Assembly (NCBI GenBank): GCA_029783825.1
Contig: JAREIK010012379.1
Span: 62,001-126,000 of the forward strand
Origin: Sapria himalayana
Lineage: Eukaryota > Streptophyta > Magnoliopsida > Malpighiales > Rafflesiaceae
Direction: 5' to 3'
Length of the DNA stretch: 64,000 bases
Below the pieces are notes generated by a model. It did not search any database. It was not told the DNA's origin and saw only the letters and a program-made list of their open reading frames with translations. The position numbers were made by a program, and so were the translations under genes. Below are positions 50,996-62,599 of the stretch, piece by piece (position 1 is the first letter of the stretch; every line of letters begins with the position of its first letter).

Positions 50996-53900
50996 ATGAG
51001 CTCAGAACGTCAGTGGATGTATAGATGGGTATTAATGGTTTTTTGAATAAAGATTTTTTTGACTGGGCTTGAAAACTTTCATCAATTTGCATGTCCGTCA
51101 ATCGAGATTGATGGATGGAAAAAAAATTAAATGTCCATATAATCATTGCAAGTGTTAGGATATCCCTTTTCTTGATGCACACACTAAGTTATCATTTGGC
51201 TAAATATGGTTTTTTGCCAAAATATTTTGTTTGGATTTATCATGGGGAAAGAACAATGGCTCTAAATATTGACCAAAATGTGGGTATTGAATCATTTCTT
51301 GTGGTGAAGAATCATCAAACACATACCATAGAATGATCTCGGAAGCTGCTGGTGCTGACTTCAATATAGATTACGTGGATGAACCACCTAATCCTAAAGC
51401 TCAGAAATTTTATGAAATGCCTAAAGCTGTAGATAAAAGTTGCGGCCTAGTTGTAAAACACATTCGTAATTGTCACTTGTGGCTCGACTAATGAGGATTA
51501 AGTTAGAAAATCATATGTCTGAAAAATTATTTGATCAGGTGACAGAACTGATGAAAAAATTATTCCGGTTAATAATTTGATCTCTAACAACTTTTACAAT
51601 ACTAAAAAGTTACTATGAGGAACGGGTCTACCAGGGGAAAGAATTGATTGTTGTTTAAATGGATGCATGTTATATCAGGGTGGTGATAGTGATTTAAATA
51701 GCTGTAAGTTTTGTGATCATCCTCAATTTAGGAAGACACCTCGTGTTGTCGATATGCAACAAAAATTGAAGGTTGTCTACATGAAGATGTATTATTTTCC
51801 ATTAATTCCTCGATTACAAAGACTATATGCATCAAATGCTACATAACTGATATGAGGTGCCATTCTGAGCATGTGGTTGAAGAAGGAGTAATGCGTCATC
51901 CAACATATTCACCTGCTTGGAAGCATTTTAAATATATACATCAAGATTTTATGGCTGAAAATCGAAATGTGAGTTTGAGTCTCTACACTGATTGATTTCA
52001 GTCATTTGGGTAATCTGAACAATAGTATTCAACATGGCCAGTGATAGTGACGCCTTATAACTTTCCTTCGTGATTGTGTATGAAGGAGCAATATATTTTT
52101 TGTCAATATTGATTCTAGGGCCAAAAAATCCGAAAGAGATGCTGGATGTTTTCTTACAGCCTCTTATTGCAGAGTTAAATCATTTATAAAATGTTGGCAT
52201 GAATACCTATGATATCTCAAAGAAGTAAAATTTCATTATGCGGGCAATCTTTATATGAATGGTAAGTGACATTACTACATATTCAATATTGTCTAGCTAG
52301 AGTACTGCAAGATGATTTGCATGCCCGTATTGCATGACAAATTTTGATGCATTTACCCTCAAATTTAGTGGTAAATAGTCATGGTTTGATAACCATCATA
52401 AGTTTCTACCTACGAATCATTTTTTCAAAGAAATATAACTACATTTCGAAAAAATAAAACTGTGATGATAGTTGCACCAGTAGTTTATTCAAGAGATGAT
52501 ATTATGACAGAGATTCATAGTTTGGGTTTGAAGAAGGTAAATGAAAAGGAAGCTACTAGAAGTAATGGACCAATAGGCAAATTATTTGGGTGGAGGAATT
52601 GTAGTATATTTTGGCACTTGGCCTATAGGAAGTCCAATTTAATTCGTCATAACTTAGATGTAATGCATATTGAAAAATATATTTTGACAATGTTTCAACA
52701 TTGTCCTTAATGTAGATGGAAAAACAAAAGGCACTTTAAAATCAAGACAAGAGCTGAATGATTACTATCAGCATTCTGAAATGAATCTGGATGAAGAAAC
52801 AGAAAATTCCTTAAAGATTTCTACCCACTTGATAAGAAGGCAAAATAGATATTATGTGAATGGGTTAAAATTTTGAATTTTCTAATGGATATGTGTGAAA
52901 TATGGATAGATGCGTGGATATAAAGAATCTTAAGTTATTTGGAATGAAAAGTCATGAGCTGGAGAATGAAATTCTACTTATTATTTGTAAGCTTGAAAGA
53001 TATTCCCTCCGAGTTTTTTGACTCGATGGAGCATTTTCCGGTCCATTTGGCATGTGAAGCAAGGATTGCAGGCCCAAAGCAATTCAGGTGTATGTATCCT
53101 TTTGAAAGGTAAATACATATAATTTGATGTGTTTTATTATTTAGTACTTTAAGTATTATTGTTATTTAATCTAATTGAAACCTATCATTATGGATGTAGG
53201 TATCTTCGTAAGTTAAAATTGAATGTAAGAAACAAGGCAAAAGTTGAAGGTTCAATTTGCAATGCATATTTAGTAGAAGAAGCATCATCATTTTGTTCTT
53301 ATTATTTTGAGGATCATGTTAATACAAAGAATAGAAATGTGCTGCGGAATGATTAAGGTCATGTGATGGTAGAAGATGATTCTATGGACAAACTATGTAT
53401 CTTCAAGCACCCTGTAAGAGCATTTGGAAGAGGAATGAAAAGATGTATGATAGATGATGAGTACAAAGCAACTCGGAGCTATGTTTTACTTAATTTTGAG
53501 GAGGTTGCACCATATATTGAGTATGTATACCCAAAATGGTTGTATGTCTAAGCATAGTTTAATTTTATCTTTAATAGGATTCTTAAAAATTGATATACAT
53601 TTTTTTTCTCTCTTTTTATATTTGTTGAGTATTTATGTTGAGTAGTTAAAATATAGACATCCAGCAATTTCTAGCAATGATGTCGATTAAGCTAGAAACT
53701 AAATTTGCGAATTGGTTAAAAAATTATGTGAGAATAATTAAGTTTTATATTTTTGAATTATTTAATTTATTAGTATCTTTTATTTGTTAATATCATTTTT
53801 TAAGTTATGTCACAGGTAATTGATCCTTCAAATGGAGATTCAAATATTTTCATTCAGAATCTAAGTAAATGACCATTTAGATATGTGACAACCTATCCTG

Positions 53901-54310
53901 GGTATTTTGTTAATGGATATAACTTTCACACAATCGGGAACATTCTTCTAAAATAATAATGAATAGTTGTGTATGCATTAAAGGCTCAGGTTATAGTGGA
54001 GATGAGATTAATTATTTGGGTCAACTCAAAGAAGTTATTGAGTTGGAGTATCTTGGACTCAAAAATAACAAGATTATATTATTTAAGTGCGAGTCGTTTA
54101 ATCCTACATGAAATGTGGGCACAAAGATTCATTCAGATTAAAAGCTAGTGAATGTTAACCATAAACACAGATATAATCGATATGAGCCATTTATTATGGT
54201 AGTTCAAGCCACTGAGGTATATTATTGTATCTCGTGATAAGAGAGATTGGTGGGCAATTTGCAATATCAAAGATCGATCAAAATTTGAAGTACCAACATC
54301 ATAATAAAGA
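50996..54310 (+). pseudogene. TNP2-type CACTA transposase of element C
   Basis: Start chosen at the ATG of MSSERQWMYRW (50,996), the Transpos_assoc N-terminus, continuing KCPYNHCKC and YHLAKYGFLPKYFVWIYHGE (51.19-51.25 kb). The knuckle-like QGGDSDLNSCKFCDHPQFRK is at 51.67-51.74 kb. WKHFKYIHQDF follows at 51.92 kb. The signature RHNLDVMHIEKYILTMF is at 52.65-52.70 kb, with Tyr replacing Asn. DUF4218 spans 53.02-53.55 kb (VHLACEARIAGPKQFRCMYP, NKAKVEGSICNAYLVEEASS, YVLLNFEEVAPYIE). DUF4216 spans 53.98-54.30 kb (GQLKEVIELEYLGLKNNK, LFKCESFNPT, NHKHRYNRYEPFIMVVQA). An intron-like AT-rich gap separates the two. Numerous stops and frame changes make it a pseudogene. The following TNPA-like gene is on the same strand. 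Confidence 0.9.
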
Positions 54311-54669
54311 AGTACAGACATAGAAATTGCACCAGCATTCTAGGAAGATGACATAAATAATATTGAGCCTTTGAATGTAGATGAAGATCCAGGAAATTTA
54401 TGTGACTAAAATGGTGCCACAATAAAAATTGAAGATGATCAATTTCTATATGAAGATGTGTTCAAACTTCTATCGGAATCAGACAGAATATCAGAAGATC
54501 CATTGGAGGATGACAGTGATGTCGATAATTAAATTGTTATAATTTTATTATAAATTTAAACTATCAAAGACTTTTTATATTTTGTTGAAACCTATCGGTG
54601 TATTTTATTCGAAAATAAATGCTTGTTCATCATATCCCTATTTTTTGTTCTATGTTTTATTTTGTACAG

Positions 54670-56540
54670 TAAATGGTGTGTAAAAGATGTGGATGTGGCG
54701 GAGTTGGACGTGGACATAGAAATGAACAAAATTCATCTATTATGTTACATCATGTTGCAGAATTAGTACCATCTCATACCCACTATATCTAGACTTAAAC
54801 ATCACAATCACCATCCATTTCTATCACCATCACCATCTTTGAGACCTCTACTATCACATTTATTAGATGTATGCCCACCACTCATTGTGCTTTCTACACA
54901 CACTTTTGATCCATCTCTTTCTTCTGCACCACATTTTACACTGATTGTTCCCCCATTTATAATACCAATAACATCATCAAATGATGTGCCTTCCTTTTCA
55001 ATCAGTGTAAAGTTAGAAATTGAGATGTAGATGAGAGGTAAAAGATATATGTAAAAATGAATTGAAAAAAACATTTTGATGTTATTGTCAGTGGTTTTTT
55101 TAATATTGTTATGATTTGCTTGTTTTCAATGTTAGTTTTTTATTTGTACAATTTTATTTAATCTCACAAGTGTTCGACTATAATTATAATGGCTTTCAAA
55201 AAATGACTGATTCTAAAGCTTTAACTTGGAAGAAAGTTCCTGAATCGACAAAAAAGTCATATTTTAATGACTTTTGGGTAAATATAACAAAACAAAAGCA
55301 TGGAAAAATATTTATCTAATTAATTAATTTTTATGTTGGTTATTATTCAAGTAGTAAATAATTATGTTCTTGTAGTTAATATAAATTCTTTTGTTTTTTT
55401 ATTTATAGAATCAGTGCACATTAACACCCAAATTTGATGGAAAGATAAAGTCATTATGGGAGATCAAAGCTGCTCAACAAAATTCTGATTTTATCCATAA
55501 ATTAAAGAAAATGAATGAAAGGCATGCTTTTATATTTGAGGAAGATTGGCCCAAGTGGCTTAATTATTGGGACGAGCCAAATCTGAAGAAAAAAATCAAA
55601 TATTGCCCGTAAAAATCGATGAAGTGAGGTAGCTAGACTAGGTACAGGAATCTTTCGACATGCTGGATGTTCAAAGTCGAGCATTGAGCCATGTAGAGAT
55701 TTGGTACAAATTTAAAATTCTAAACATTTCTATATTTTGTGGGTTTCCTAAAAGTCCAATATTAAAATCATGCATGGTTTTATTAATTTTGTTAATTTTT
55801 TTATCATTTGTTTTTAAGACTTATAAAAACATATTCTATGGCTGGAGAATTGGGTCGAGATCTAGAATTTTTATGAGATTTTCAAGAAGATGCATGTGAA
55901 GAAAGTGGATGGTCAGTATGTTGACAACAAGTCTCAGATGATTGATGTAAGAAATTGTTATTATAATTAGATTTTATAAAACAACATTACATTATGAAAA
56001 TTATTGAAACAAAATATTTATTTTATTTTTTGTATATCTATAATAATTTTTTCTCTATTTTATCTCAGGACCTAATAGAGGAACGTGTGACAGCTGCTCA
56101 TCAAATGTTGTGGGTTCTATGGATCTTCAACCAAATAAGTATGATCCTATTTATTTGGAGATAATAAGAGGTCAAACAAGCAGCGAGTGTACGAGAATCG
56201 GCTCTAAGGGGGTCGCATTTTATATAGGAGTCGTGCTTCTAATTCACTTGTCTCGGCAAAGGTGGATGAGGTGGTCAAACAACAAGCATTGGAAATAAAT
56301 GAACATAGTAGTTATGAAGACCGAAATGAAAAAGAAAATGAGCAGATAACTAATTTGATGAAAGAAATGCAAGAATTTAAAAAAATGAATTATGAGATGA
56401 AAGAAATTAAAAATGTAATGCAGCAGAAGATGTCCTATATTGAGTCACAGTTAGGTGCATTGGTGCAACCGATAGCATTCAGAGTATCTAGCTGGGAATC
56501 CTCGCAGGATAGGTTAACATTCCCCTACAAATTATGAGGA
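54670..56540 (+). pseudogene. TNPA-like second gene of element C
   Basis: Likely starts at ATG 54,671 (MVCKRCGCGGVGRGHRNEQN), after an acceptor-like TTGTACAG. Pieces in order: Ser/Pro/Thr-rich N-terminus to about 55.03 kb; MTDSKALTWKKVPESTKKSY with FNDFWV (55.20-55.28 kb); DFIHKLKKMNERHAFIFEED with WPKWLNYWDEPN (55.49-55.58 kb); ELGRD, then KKMHVKKVDGQYVDNKSQMI (55.85-55.94 kb); and DLIEERVTAAHQ with a coiled-coil exon NEKENEQITNLMKEMQEF (56.07-56.4 kb). The gaps between pieces have intron-like GT/AG edges and AT-rich bodies. A frameshift at about 55.87 kb and stops elsewhere disable it. TNPA-type proteins bind subterminal repeats; the 50-bp units at 38.8-39.9 kb would be the cognate sites. 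Confidence 0.82.
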
Positions 56541-57029
56541 TGATTGAGTATGAGAATTATATCCGAACTGTTATTTATTTTTGTCTGTGTAGCAAAAAAT
56601 TATGATATTTTTTGCAGGTTTTTATTTTTTTATTCTGGTTTTATTCTTTGCTTTTCTAATTAACCAAATTATAAATCTTTGTTGGTCACATTATGTGAGA
56701 CAAAAGAAAAAATTCTGATTCAACAGCATTCAGACATTACCCATGGTCTTAGTGCATGGGTCCCATCTTTATCGATTTCAAACTTTATCAAAAAGAGGGC
56801 AAGTTTATCTTATCTTCATTATTCTAAAAACATGTTATTTGTGCACTCTCTTTATCTCTAAATATAATTTTTGGATATCTTTTGGATTTTTGTTGAAGGT
56901 GTATGATAATGAACTTTAATTTGTGTTTGTTCATGTCTATAAAATTTGTTTTTATATATCTGTGAATATGTTTTTGTATCTCTGAATTTTTTTGGTAGAG
57001 TTTTAGTCTATTATAGGTATGTAAAAGCC

Positions 57030-57360
57030 AATTTTCAGTAGTGGTAGTCGTGGCAGAAGCAGTGGCGGCGGCAGCAGCTCCAACAGCGATGGCACCAGTA
57101 GTGACAGTAGTGGTGGCAGCAGTGGCGGCCACAGCCTCCACTGCCGCTGTGGTAGCCACAATGGTGGTGGGGGGTGGTAGTGGCAACACTGGCAAGCAGC
57201 AGCAGTGGGCAGTGACATCAGCATCGACAGTGGTAGCGGTAGCGGCAGAGATAGCAGAAGTGGTAGAGACAGTAGTGATGGCAGCATCTGCAAAAGAACC
57301 AGCGGTATCTATGGCAGGAGCGGCAGCGAGAGCTGGAGCTCCTACAATGGCAACAAATGT
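57030..57360 (+). repeat. GC-rich GCN/GTN trinucleotide block, copy in C
   Basis: A strikingly GC-rich stretch of degenerate GCA, GCG, GTA and GGT triplets in an AT-rich region. Read in the TNPA direction it gives an Ala/Val-rich frame ending in NVVYTYVYS, an ending shared by the two other copies. It is preceded by a conserved block (TAGAGTTTTAGTCTATTATA). It could be a low-complexity exon or a trinucleotide minisatellite; the sequence does not decide. Confidence 0.75.
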
Positions 57361-57848
57361 AGTATATACATACGTATATAGTTAGTATATATGTACATAT
57401 AATACTACAATATTTTATGTACATACTCATTATATATATGTACTCAATATATATGTACGCATAATACATATAGTTTATAGGAACATATGCTACAATTTAT
57501 ATGTACATATATTACAGTAATACATGTACGAGTGAAATGCTAGTATATTTGTACATATTTACTGCAACAATATATATTTACCAAAACATTATTTTTATTT
57601 ATTTATTTTGATTTTATTTGGTGGTTTAAATTTTGTACAGATATGGTACCACATTGTTTTTTCATATGAAGCTTGTATAAGTGAAGACATAATTCAACAA
57701 ATATTAAGCATCGTGACTCGGACAGCATGTTCAGAGCAGAAAGTTGGTGATCAGAGGAGCAGAGGGAGAGAAAGCAACCTAAATGCATTGATTGATTATA
57801 CTTTATGTACAATCGGTAGATACATTGATTAATAAGATATATATATTT
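57361..57848 (+). other. Tail of element C: TATGTACATA repeats and exon-like block
   Basis: 57,361-57,590 is rich in the palindromic word TATATGTACATATA. 57,640-57,836 is a less AT-rich block (QIWYHIVFSYEACISEDIIQ and NALIDYTLCTIGRYID in frame) with inverted copies at 59.05-59.24 kb and, truncated, near 58.03-58.08 kb. I do not recognise the protein. Homology to D stops at about 57,840, just before D's terminus. Confidence 0.5.
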
Positions 57849-58025
57849 CACTACATGAAAAATTCCATATAGCTAGGGAAAAATCCCATATAGCTACGGA
57901 TCGTGTCCCTTTATCAAGTGCTTATTGCTAAATTTTAGCTACGGAATTTTCCCTAGCTAAAAAATTAGCGACGAAAAATTTCTTTGCTAAAAAAGAAAAA
58001 TTCCATTGCTAAAATAGCAAAATAA
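57849..58025 (-). repeat. 3' terminus and subterminal repeats of element D
   Basis: CACTACATGAAAAATTCC is followed by four TAGCTAGGGA / TAGCTACGGA-type words and TTAGCGACGAAAAATT. The words match the first 200 bases of element C (38,817 on). Only about 175 bases of subterminal sequence remain before the tail module. Confidence 0.8.
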
Positions 58026-58860
58026 ACGAAAAATTTCATCACTTATAGAAGCTTTGTATGAGGAACAATGCGGCATTATATCTATAAGAAATTAACCACT
58101 CAGTCAAAAAAAAGTTATGTTTTGATACATATATAAACGTAGTATATTATAAATATATACTAGTAATTCACTCGTAGATATCTACTATAGTATATGTACA
58201 TATAAACAACAGTATTAGTGTTACATATAATCTGAGTACAAATATACTAGTATATACTTACATAAAATACTACAGTATTAAATGTACATAAATACTGACT
58301 ATATACGTACGTATATACCACATTGTTGTCATTTCTGATGCTCATGCTGTCGTTGCCCGCCCTTGCTGCTGCTGCCTCCACTGCCACCACTTCGCACCCT
58401 ACTATTGCTGCCTCCGTTGCCGCCGCTGCCATTGCTGCTGCTACTGTCGCAAATGTCACCGCAACCACCGCATCCTTCGCTGTCTCCGCTGCAATAGCTG
58501 TCGATGCTGTCATTGCTGCCATAGCTGCCATCGCTTCCCTCCGTTGCCTCAGCTGCCTCCACTACAGCATTGCCCTCCGCTTCCATGGTTGCCGCTATAG
58601 CTACTGCCACCCATGCCGATGATGTTGTAGGTCCTGCTGCAGCCGCTACCAGTGCAGCTGCTTTTTGCGCCACTACCGCCTCTACCATCACTACCGCTAC
58701 TGCCGCCATTACTACCATCGCTGCCGCAGCTACCTTTGATGATAATATGCTTTTACATACCTATAATAGGCTAAAACTCTACCGAAAAAATTTGGGGAAC
58801 ACATGCATATTCATAGATATATAAAAACAGTTATTATAGACATGAACAAACAAAATTATA
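58026..58860 (-). repeat. Second, shortened copy of the element D tail module
   Basis: Minus reading gives the conserved block around TATTATAGGTATGTAAAAGC (58,760 region), a GC-rich triplet block (58,740-58,325), the TATGTACATA zone (58,320-58,140) and the start of the exon-like block (GAAGCTTTGTATGAGG-like in plus, near 58,046). All have counterparts at 60.10-59.2 kb in the same order, so D carries a tandem duplication of its tail. Confidence 0.75.
58325..58742 (-). repeat. GC-rich GCN/GTN trinucleotide block, second copy in D
   Basis: Degenerate GCT/GCC/ACT triplets (plus-strand view) over about 415 bases. In the minus frame it is Ala/Val- or Gly/Ser-rich and ends with NVVYTYVYSQYL, as in the sibling blocks. 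More than one frame stays open, which is typical of such triplet tracts. Confidence 0.75.
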
Positions 58861-59489
58861 CTTGAATGTAATACAGTTAAAAAATATTTAATTAAATTAT
58901 TTAATATTTTAAAAATAAATTTACGAAAAACATAAAATATAAATGAAAATTTTAAATTAACAAAATTCATTCAATAACTTATTCTAATACAATATTTTAA
59001 ATAACAAAAACAAAAAAATATTAAAAATTATATTACATCTTATTAATCAATGTATCTACTGAATGTGCATAAAGTATAATCTATCAATGCATTGATTTTG
59101 CTTTCTCTTCCACTGCTCCTCCGATCACCAACTTTCCACTACGAAAATGCTATCCGAGTTACGGTGCTTCGTGTTTGTTGAAATATGTGTTCACTTATAC
59201 AAGCTTTGTATGGAAAATAATGTGGTGCCATATCTGTAAGAAATTTAAACTACCAAATCAAAACAAATAAATAAAAAATAACTATGTTTTGATAAATATA
59301 TATTGCTGGAGTAAATATGTACATATATACTAGCATTTCACTAGTACAGTTATTACTTCAGTATATGTACATATAAACTACAATATTATGCGTACATATA
59401 TACTGAGTACATATATATACTTAGTATATATGTACATAAAATACTATAGTATTATATCTACGTATATACTGACTATATACGTATGTATA

Positions 59490-60005
59490 TACCTCATATG
59501 TTGTCGTTGCTGCTGCTCCCAGTACCCCTGTTGCTCCAACAACCACTGCTACTCCCGCTACCGCTACCGCTCCTACCATAGTTGTAGCTGCCTCTCCTAC
59601 CACTAGTGTCACTGCCGCTACCACTACCGCTACCATTGCCACTACGACTACAGTTGTCGATGCCGCTCCCACTGGCGCTGCTCCTGCTACTGCTACTACT
59701 ACCACTGCATGTGCTTCAGCTGCCACTGCTGCGACAGTGGGTGATGTCGCTGCTGCTGCAGTGGTAGCCGGTACTGCCGCTGCCGCTCCTGCCACCTCCA
59801 CTGCTACCGTCGAAGCCACTGCTGCCGCTGCCGCCGCCACTGCCTCTTCTTTCGTTGCTGTCACTTCTGCCACGGCAGCCTCAGCTGCCACTGATTTTGC
59901 CTCAGCCGCTGCTACCGATGCTGTAATTGCTGCCGCCATTGTCTTTTCCACTGCCGCCATAGCCATTACTGTCATCTCTTCCACTAGTGTCACTGCTGAT
60001 TATGA
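59490..60005 (-). repeat. GC-rich GCN/GTN trinucleotide block, main copy in D
   Basis: The largest of the three blocks, about 515 bases. The minus frame is open for 190 codons (59,993-59,421), almost all Ala, Val, Thr and Glu, ending with EVYTYVYSQYIRRYN. The opposite strand is also open over much of it. The same flanking block (TAGTTTTAGCC in minus, at about 60,030) precedes it as in C. Confidence 0.8.
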
Positions 60006-60489
60006 GCTTTTACATACCTATAATAGGCTAAAACTCTACTCAAAAAATTAAGAGACTCAAAAACATATTCACATATATATAAAAACAAATTTTATGGACA
60101 TTGACAAATACAAATTAATGTTTATTCTCAAACAACTTCACCAAAAATCTAAAGATGTCCAGCAATTATGTTTAGAAATAAAAAGAGTGCAAAATATAAT
60201 GTTTTTAGAAAAATAAAGATTAGATAAGCTAGCCCTCCTTTTGATAAAGCTGAAATCGGTAAATATGGGACCAATACATTGGAAGGACCGTGGAAATGTC
60301 TGAATGATTTGAATCAAATTTTTTCTTTTCTCTCACATAATGTGTCCTGCAATGATTAATAATTTGGTTAATCAAAAAATTAAAGAACAAAACCAGAATA
60401 AAAAAAATAGATACTTGCAAAAAAAATATCATAATTATTTACTACACATAGACAAAAATAAATTAAGTTCAGAAATAAATCTTATACTC

Positions 60490-62366
60490 AATCATCCTCA
60501 TTATTTGTTTGAAATGCTAGCCTTTCCTACGAGGATTCATAGCTAGATCTCGGAATTCTATTTGATGTGCCAATGCCGCTAACTGTGACTCCATATAGGA
60601 CATATGCTGTTGCATTACTTTTAAATTTTTTAAATTTCTTGCATTTCTTCCATCAAATTAGTTATCTGCTCATCCTTATTTTTTAGTTTGGTCTCTATAT
60701 CTACAATACGTTCATTTGTTTCATGTGTTTGTTGTTCGACCACCTCATCCACCATTGTTGAGACGGATGAATTAGAAGCATGACTACTACAACAAAATGC
60801 CACTCCCTCAGAGCCAATTCCATACACTCGCTACTTCTTTCGACCTCCTATTATCTCCAAATAAATTGGACCATAGTCAATTGGTTTAAGATTCATAGAA
60901 CCCTCAACCTATTGATGAGCAGCTGTCACACATTCCTCCATTAGGTCCTGAGATAAAATGGAGACAAAACTATTCTAGATTTACAAAAAATAAAATAAAA
61001 TAAAAATTGTGCATTCAAAATAATTTTCATAATGTATTGTAGTTTTATAAAGTCTAATTAATATAACAATTTCTTACTGTAATCATCTGAGTCTTGTTGT
61101 CAACATACTGACCATCCACTTTCTTCACATGCATCTTCCTGAAAATCTCATAGAAATTTGGATCTCGACCCAATTCTTCAGCCTGTGAATATATTTGTAT
61201 TAATTCATAAGCAAACAAATGATAAAAAAATTTATCAAAATTATAAAAACTATGTAGAGATTATATTTATTGGTCTATTAGGACAACCACAAAATATAGA
61301 TATATTTAAAATTTTAAATTTGTACCAAATCTCGAGCATGCACGATGCTCGACTTTGAACCTCCTGTGTGTCGATAGATTTTTGTACCTAGTCCTGCAAC
61401 CTCACTTCAACGATTTTTGCTGACAATATTTGACTTTTTTTTCACATCTGGCTTCTCCCAATAATTAAGACTCTCAAGTCAGTCTTCCTCATATATAAAA
61501 TCATGCATTTCTTTAATTTTCTTTAATTTTCTTTAATTTATGAATAAAATCAGAATACCATTAAGCTGCTTTGATTTCTCATAATGATTTTATCTTTCAT
61601 TAAATTTGGGTGGCCATGTGCACTTATTCTATAAAAAAATGACAAAAGAATTTATATTAACAACAAGAACATAATTATTTACTGCTTGAAAAATAAACAA
61701 CATAAAAGATAAGTAATTAGATAATAATTTTTCAATTCTTTTGTTTTTTTATTTTTACTTGAAAGTCATTAAAATATGACTCCTTTGTCGATTGAGAAAC
61801 TTTCTTCCAGGACAAAGCTTTGGCATCATCCATTTTATTGAAAGCCTTTGTAATTATAGTCGAACACTTGTCAGATGGAATAAAACTGTACAAATGAATA
61901 AATAACATAGAAAACAAGCAAATCATAACAATATAAAAAAACCACTGACAATAACATCAAAATTTTTATTCAAAATCATTTTTAAATTTTTATTTTACCT
62001 CTCATCCACAATATCAATTTCTAACTGTGCACTGACTTTAGAGGAAGGTACAACATTTGATGATGTCGTTGGTAATGTAAATGGGGGAACAATCGGTGTA
62101 ATTTGTGGTCTAGAAGATTGAGATGGATCAAAAATGTCTGCATGAAGCACAATTGGTGGTGGGCTTACATCTGATAAAGGTGTTAGTAGAGGTTTCAATG
62201 ATGGTGATGGTGATAAAAATGGAGATGGTGATTGTGATGTTGAAGTCAGGATATGATGGCGATGAGGTGGTATTGATTCTGCAACATTATGTAACATACT
62301 AGTTGAATTTGGTTCATTTCTATGTCCACGTCCAGCTCCACCACGACCACGTCCTTTAGGCGCTAT
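60490..62366 (-). pseudogene. TNPA-like second gene of element D
   Basis: The start codon corresponding to C's ATG is ATA (62,366). The reading is then APKGRGRGGAGRGHRNEPN, an RGG-like N-terminus better kept than in C, followed by a long Ser/Pro-rich segment (62.29-62.0 kb; SQSPSPFLSPSPSLKP). MDDAKALSWKKVSQSTKESY with FNDFQVKIKKQ lies at 61.83-61.74 kb. DLMEECVTAAHQ is near 60.95 kb and YGPIYLEIIGGRKK near 60.87 kb. The coiled-coil exon VDEVVEQQTHETNERIVDIE ... DEQITNLMEEMQEI spans 60.75-60.63 kb. Exon-like pieces are separated by AT-rich gaps as in C. The lost start and internal stops disable it, but several pieces are less damaged than in C. Confidence 0.82.
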
Positions 62367-62599
62367 CTACTGTACAAAATAAAACAAAGAACAAAAAATA
62401 AAAAAATGATGAACAAGCATGCATTTTCGAATAAAACACACTAATAGATTTCAATAAAATATAAAACATCTTTGATAGTTTAAATTTATGATAAAATTAT
62501 AACAATTTAATTATCGACATCATTATCATCCTCCAATGGATCTTCTAATATTTCGTCTGATTCCAATAGAGTACGAACTCATCTTCAGATAGAAATTGA

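Larger units (their letters stand above)
38817..57840 (+). mobile_element. CACTA element C (plus-oriented, with nested LINE)
   Basis: The left terminus TACTACAAGAAAA (canonical CACTACAAGAAAA with the first bases altered) is followed by TTAGCTAGGGAATTTTAGC. The element then holds a 50-bp subterminal array, an AT-rich region with a LINE insertion, AT satellite monomers, a polypyrimidine leader, TNP2 (50,996-54,310), a TNPA-like gene (54.67-56.54 kb) and a GC-rich tail block. The same terminus type (CACTACATGAAAAATT, AGCTAGGGA) bounds element D at 57,849, so C and D are one family. No right terminus of C was found; homology to D's tail stops at about 57,840, where D begins. Treating 38.8-57.8 kb as one element is an inference. 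Confidence 0.6.
54035..57840 (+). repeat. Left arm of the C/D inverted repeat
   Basis: In reverse complement this arm matches 59,045-62,925 along its length: the DUF4216 end, the TNPA exons, the coiled-coil exon, the GC-rich block and the final exon-like block appear in the same order. The arms are imperfect, with many substitutions and indels, so this is two family members in opposite orientation, not a recent palindrome. Confidence 0.85.

Noticed and set aside
51115..51336. A small independent gene reading YHLAKYGFLPKYFVWIYHGE
   Set aside because: It is the Transpos_assoc part of the TNP2 pseudogene that starts at 50,996; the separate frame results from a frameshift.
58570..60051. Plus-strand Ala/Thr-rich frames over the GC-rich blocks
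   Set aside because: The blocks are open on both strands because of triplet composition. If any frame is real it is the TNPA-direction one, and that is itself uncertain.
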